64,000 nucleotides of DNA from Krasilnikovia cinnamomea (GTDB lineage Bacteria > Actinomycetota > Actinomycetes > Mycobacteriales > Micromonosporaceae). Where the stretch lies: positions 6,820,001-6,884,000 of the forward strand of contig NZ_SHKY01000001.1 in NCBI RefSeq assembly GCF_004217545.1. The letters are read 5' to 3'. The notes under the pieces were generated by a model, which was not told where the DNA came from, did no database searches, and was given only the letters and a program-made list of their open reading frames with translations. A program made the position numbers and the translations under genes. This document shows, one piece after another, positions 60,919 to 64,000 of the stretch. Numbering within the stretch: position 1 is the stretch's first letter; the number at the start of each line of letters is the position of its first letter.

Positions 60919-63900
60919 ATGACTGACTCCGCCCAGCAGTACGTCGAGGCGCTGCGGTCCACCCTCAAGGAGAACGAACGGCTGCGCCGCCAGAACGCGC
61001 AGCTGATCTCCGCGGCCGTCGAGCCGATCGCCATCGTGGGCATCGGCTGCCGCTACCCGGGCGGCGTCGGCTCCCCGGAGGAGCTGTGGGAGCTCGTCGG
61101 CGAGGGCCGCGACGCGATCGGCGGGTTCCCCACGGACCGCGGCTGGGATCTGGCGTCGCTGCACAGCGCCACGTCCGAGGGTGGCTTCCTGGCCGGCGTC
61201 GCCGACTTCGACGCGGGGTTCTTCGGCATCTCCCCGCGCGAGGCGGTGGCGATGGACCCGCAGCAGCGGCTCGTGCTGGAGACCTCGTGGGAGGCGCTGG
61301 AACGCGCCGGCATCGACCCGATGTCGCTGCGCGGCAGCCAGACCGGCGTGTTCGTCGGCACCACCGGGCAGGACTACGCCAGCCTGCTGGCCCGCACCGG
61401 CGACGACAACACCGTGTACGCGACGACCGCGGCCGTGGCCAGCGTGCTGTCCGGCCGGGTGTCGTACACCGCCGGTTTCGAGGGCCCCGCGGTCACGGTC
61501 GACACGGCGTGCTCGTCGTCGCTCGTGGCGACCCACCTGGCCGTGCAGGCGCTGCGCCACGGCGAGTGCACGCTCGCGCTGGCCGGTGGTGTGGCCGTGA
61601 TGACCACCCCGACCGCGTTCGAGGCGTTCACCGCGCAGGGCGGCCTCGCCCCGGACGGGCGGTGCAAGTCCTTCGCCGCGGCCGCCGACGGCACGGGCTG
61701 GGCCGAGGGTGTCGGCCTGCTCGTCCTGGAACGACTCTCCGACGCCCAGCGCCACGGCCACCCGATCCTGGCCGTGATCCGGGGGACCGCGGTCAACTCC
61801 GACGGCGCCTCCAACGGCCTGACCGCACCCAACGGCCCCTCCCAGCGCCGGGTCATCCGGGCCGCCCTGGACAACGCGGGGCTGCGGCCCGCCGACGTGG
61901 ACGCGGTCGAGGCGCACGGCACCGGCACCCGGCTCGGCGACCCGATCGAGGCGCAGGCGCTGCTGGCCACGTACGGGCAGGACCGGGAGGACCCGCTGCT
62001 GCTCGGGTCGGTCAAGTCGAACCTGGGGCACCCGCAGGGCGCCGCCGGAGTCGCCGGTGTGATCAAGATGGTGCAGGCGCTGCGCCACGGCGTGCTGCCC
62101 GCGACGCTGCACGTGGACGAGCGCACCCCGCACGTCGACTGGAGCGCGGGCTCCGTCGAGCTGCTCACCGAGCGGCGTTCGTGGCCGGCCACCGGGCGCC
62201 CGCGCCGGGCCGGTGTCTCCGCGTTCGGCGTCAGCGGCACCAACGCCCACGTCATCCTCGAACAGGCGCCCACGGTGGCGCCCGTCGAGGCGGACGAACC
62301 GGTGGTGCGGATGGGTGCCGTGCCGTGGCTGGTCTCCGGGCGCAGCGCCGCCGCGTTCGACGCCCAGGCCGCCCGCCTCGACGAGTTCCTCGCCGCGAAC
62401 CCCGGGCTGCGCCCGCTGGACGTCGCGTACTCCCTCGCGGCGTCGCGGTCCAGCTTCGAGCACCGCGCGGTACGGCTGCGCACCGGCGACGACACGGTCG
62501 AGGTCGCGCGCGGGGTGGCGGGCGAGGGCCCGCTGGCGTTCCTGTTCACCGGTCAGGGCGCCCAGCGCGCCGGGATGGGCCGCGAGCTGGCCGCCCGCTT
62601 CCCGGTGTACGCGCGGGCGCTCGCCGACCTGGGCGTGGAGATCCCGGACGAGCTGGAGCAGACCGGCGCGGCGCAGCCCGCCCTGTTCGCGCTGGAGGTG
62701 GCGCTGTTCCGGCTGGTCGAGTCGTGGGGGGTGCGGCCGGACTTCCTGGCGGGGCACTCGATCGGCGAGATCGCGGCGGCGCACGTGGCCGGGGTGCTGT
62801 CCCAGGACGACGCGCTGCGCCTCGTGCGGGCGCGGGCCGAGCTGATGCAGGCGCTGCCCCCGGGCGGGGCCATGGTGGCGGTGCAGGCGTCCGAGGCCGA
62901 CGTGCAACCCCTGCTCACCGCCGGGGTGTCGATCGCGGCGGTCAACGGCCCCCAGGCGATCGTGCTCTCCGGCGCCGAGGACGAGGTCCTCGCGATCGCG
63001 GCCCGGTTCGCCAAGACCAAGCGGCTGGCGGTGTCGCACGCCTTCCACTCGGTGCTGATGGAGCCGATGCTGGACGACTTCCGGCAGGTGGTGGAAACCC
63101 TGACGTTCCACCAGCCGCGGATCCCGGTCGTCGCGTCCGGCGACGTCACCGACCCGGAGTACTGGGTGTCGCACGTGCGCGACACGGTCCGGTTCGCCGA
63201 CAACGTCGCCGCGCTGGCCGAACGCGGCGTGTCCCGGTTCCTGGAGCTGGGCCCGGACGGCGTGCTGTCCGCGATGGCGGCCGAGCTGCTCGGCGACGAC
63301 GCCGTGGTGGTGCCGATCCTGCGCCGCGACCGCGACGAGGAGACCACCGCGCTGACCGCGCTCGCCCGCCTGCACGTCGCGGGTGTGCCGGTGCGGTGGG
63401 AGCGGCTGTTCGACGGCGCCGGTGCCCGGCGCGTCGACCTGCCCACGTACGCGTGGCAGCGGGAGCGCTACTGGCCCGCGGTGCACAGCGGCGTCGGTGA
63501 CCTGCGCGCGGCCGGTCTCGGCGCGCTCGGCCACCCGCTGCTCGGCGCGGGGGTCGAACTCGCCGGTTCCGCCGGACACCTGTTCACCAGCCGGCTCTCG
63601 GTCAGCTCCCACCCGTGGCTGGCCGACCATGTCGTGCGCGGCAAGGTGCTGCTGTCCGGCACCGCGTTCGTGGAACTGGCGATCCGCGCCGGTGACGAGG
63701 TCGGCTGCGACCGGATCGAGGAACTGACCCTCACCGCGCCGCTGGTGCTTGCACCGGACGGCTCGGTGCAGGTCCAGGTGTCTGTGGAGCCCGCCGACGA
63801 GGCGGGGCGGCGGGCCGTGACCGTGCACTCGCGGCAGGACGGCGCCTGGCTCCTGCACGCCACCGGGGTCCTCAGCGCCGGCGCCACCGGCGCCACCACG

Positions 63901-64000
63901 GCGCCGTTCGACGCGACGGTGTGGCCCCCGGCCGGTGCCGAACCGGTCGACATCGACGGCGCCTACGAGCGGTTCGCGGCGGGCGGATTCGCGTACGGAC
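60919..64000 (+). CDS. Type I PKS (module 8 onward), 3' partial: docking-KS-AT-DH...
   Basis: 1,027 residues are visible before the right edge, with no stop. Residues 1-32 form a docking coiled coil (MTDSAQQYVEALRSTLKENE). KS Cys198 (TACSSS); AT Ser614 (GHSIG) and HAFH from 707, so malonyl type; a DH begins near residue 880. The DH His904 is present, but the motif ends HVVRGKVLLS, so the conserved Pro is Ser913. The second DH motif lies beyond the window. The gene follows the giant PKS by 19 nt and its docking helix should pair with that protein's C-terminus, so it is the next station of the line. Confidence 0.95.
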   Translation, partial: MTDSAQQYVEALRSTLKENERLRRQNAQLISAAVEPIAIVGIGCRYPGGVGSPEELWELVGEGRDAIGGFPTDRGWDLASLHSATSEGGFLAGVADFDAGFFGISPREAVAMDPQQRLVLETSWEALERAGIDPMSLRGSQTGVFVGTTGQDYASLLARTGDDNTVYATTAAVASVLSGRVSYTAGFEGPAVTVDTACSSSLVATHLAVQALRHGECTLALAGGVAVMTTPTAFEAFTAQGGLAPDGRCKSFAAAADGTGWAEGVGLLVLERLSDAQRHGHPILAVIRGTAVNSDGASNGLTAPNGPSQRRVIRAALDNAGLRPADVDAVEAHGTGTRLGDPIEAQALLATYGQDREDPLLLGSVKSNLGHPQGAAGVAGVIKMVQALRHGVLPATLHVDERTPHVDWSAGSVELLTERRSWPATGRPRRAGVSAFGVSGTNAHVILEQAPTVAPVEADEPVVRMGAVPWLVSGRSAAAFDAQAARLDEFLAANPGLRPLDVAYSLAASRSSFEHRAVRLRTGDDTVEVARGVAGEGPLAFLFTGQGAQRAGMGRELAARFPVYARALADLGVEIPDELEQTGAAQPALFALEVALFRLVESWGVRPDFLAGHSIGEIAAAHVAGVLSQDDALRLVRARAELMQALPPGGAMVAVQASEADVQPLLTAGVSIAAVNGPQAIVLSGAEDEVLAIAARFAKTKRLAVSHAFHSVLMEPMLDDFRQVVETLTFHQPRIPVVASGDVTDPEYWVSHVRDTVRFADNVAALAERGVSRFLELGPDGVLSAMAAELLGDDAVVVPILRRDRDEETTALTALARLHVAGVPVRWERLFDGAGARRVDLPTYAWQRERYWPAVHSGVGDLRAAGLGALGHPLLGAGVELAGSAGHLFTSRLSVSSHPWLADHVVRGKVLLSGTAFVELAIRAGDEVGCDRIEELTLTAPLVLAPDGSVQVQVSVEPADEAGRRAVTVHSRQDGAWLLHATGVLSAGATGATTAPFDATVWPPAGAEPVDIDGAYERFAAGGFAYG

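Overview
The window is high-GC actinomycete DNA (third codon positions almost always G or C, GTG starts, rare TTA codons). It carries most of a modular type I polyketide synthase (PKS) cluster. Streptomyces or a Micromonosporaceae-like host would fit, but nothing here fixes the genus. No tRNA, rRNA, CRISPR array or transposase was seen.

Layout. Positions 1-12181 (+) hold the END of an assembly line: a PKS gene cut by the left edge, then a one-module PKS with a C-terminal thioesterase. Next come an LPXTG-anchored surface protein and an APH-type kinase (12257 to about 15352, +). A minus-strand tailoring operon follows: family-1 glycosyltransferase, P450 and 3Fe-4S ferredoxin (15089-17856). A divergent LAL/LuxR regulator (17953-20763, +) meets a second minus-strand operon head to tail: chorismatase, class II DAHP synthase and an MhpA-like flavin hydroxylase (20776-24606). 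A 291-bp divergent control region separates that operon from the START of an assembly line on the plus strand. This consists of a loading-plus-module-1 protein (24898-32667), a 9,392-residue six-module protein (32721-60899), and a further PKS that runs off the right edge (60919 onward).

Reading of the pathway. DAHP synthase raises shikimate flux and the chorismatase makes an aromatic acid from chorismate. Its residues G243, C330 and E337 match what I recall as the Hyg5 type, which makes 3-hydroxybenzoate, rather than the FkbO type. A CoA-ligase-like loading domain then activates the acid. Predicted extension: M1 malonyl with A1-type KR; M2, M3 and M4 malonyl with DH and KR (a conjugated triene); M5 methylmalonyl with a dead KR (ketone); M6 malonyl with B-type KR; M7 probably methylmalonyl (FASH motif) with A1-type KR; M8 malonyl with a DH whose motif is altered. 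The last two visible modules give a hydroxyl (dead DH) and an enoyl thioester, which the thioesterase would release, probably as a macrolactone. Glycosylation, P450 oxidation and flavin hydroxylation would follow. The best overall description is an aryl-primed, triene-containing glycosylated macrolide. Middle modules lie outside the window, so the full product cannot be written.

The most unusual local signals are: a 34-bp perfect palindrome beside a 15-bp minisatellite inside module 7; near-identical T/G-ending codon patches shared by the M2 and M3 AT domains; duplicated atypical KRs in M3 and M4; a G-quadruplex motif in the central divergent promoter region; and a motif shared by the two divergent control regions.
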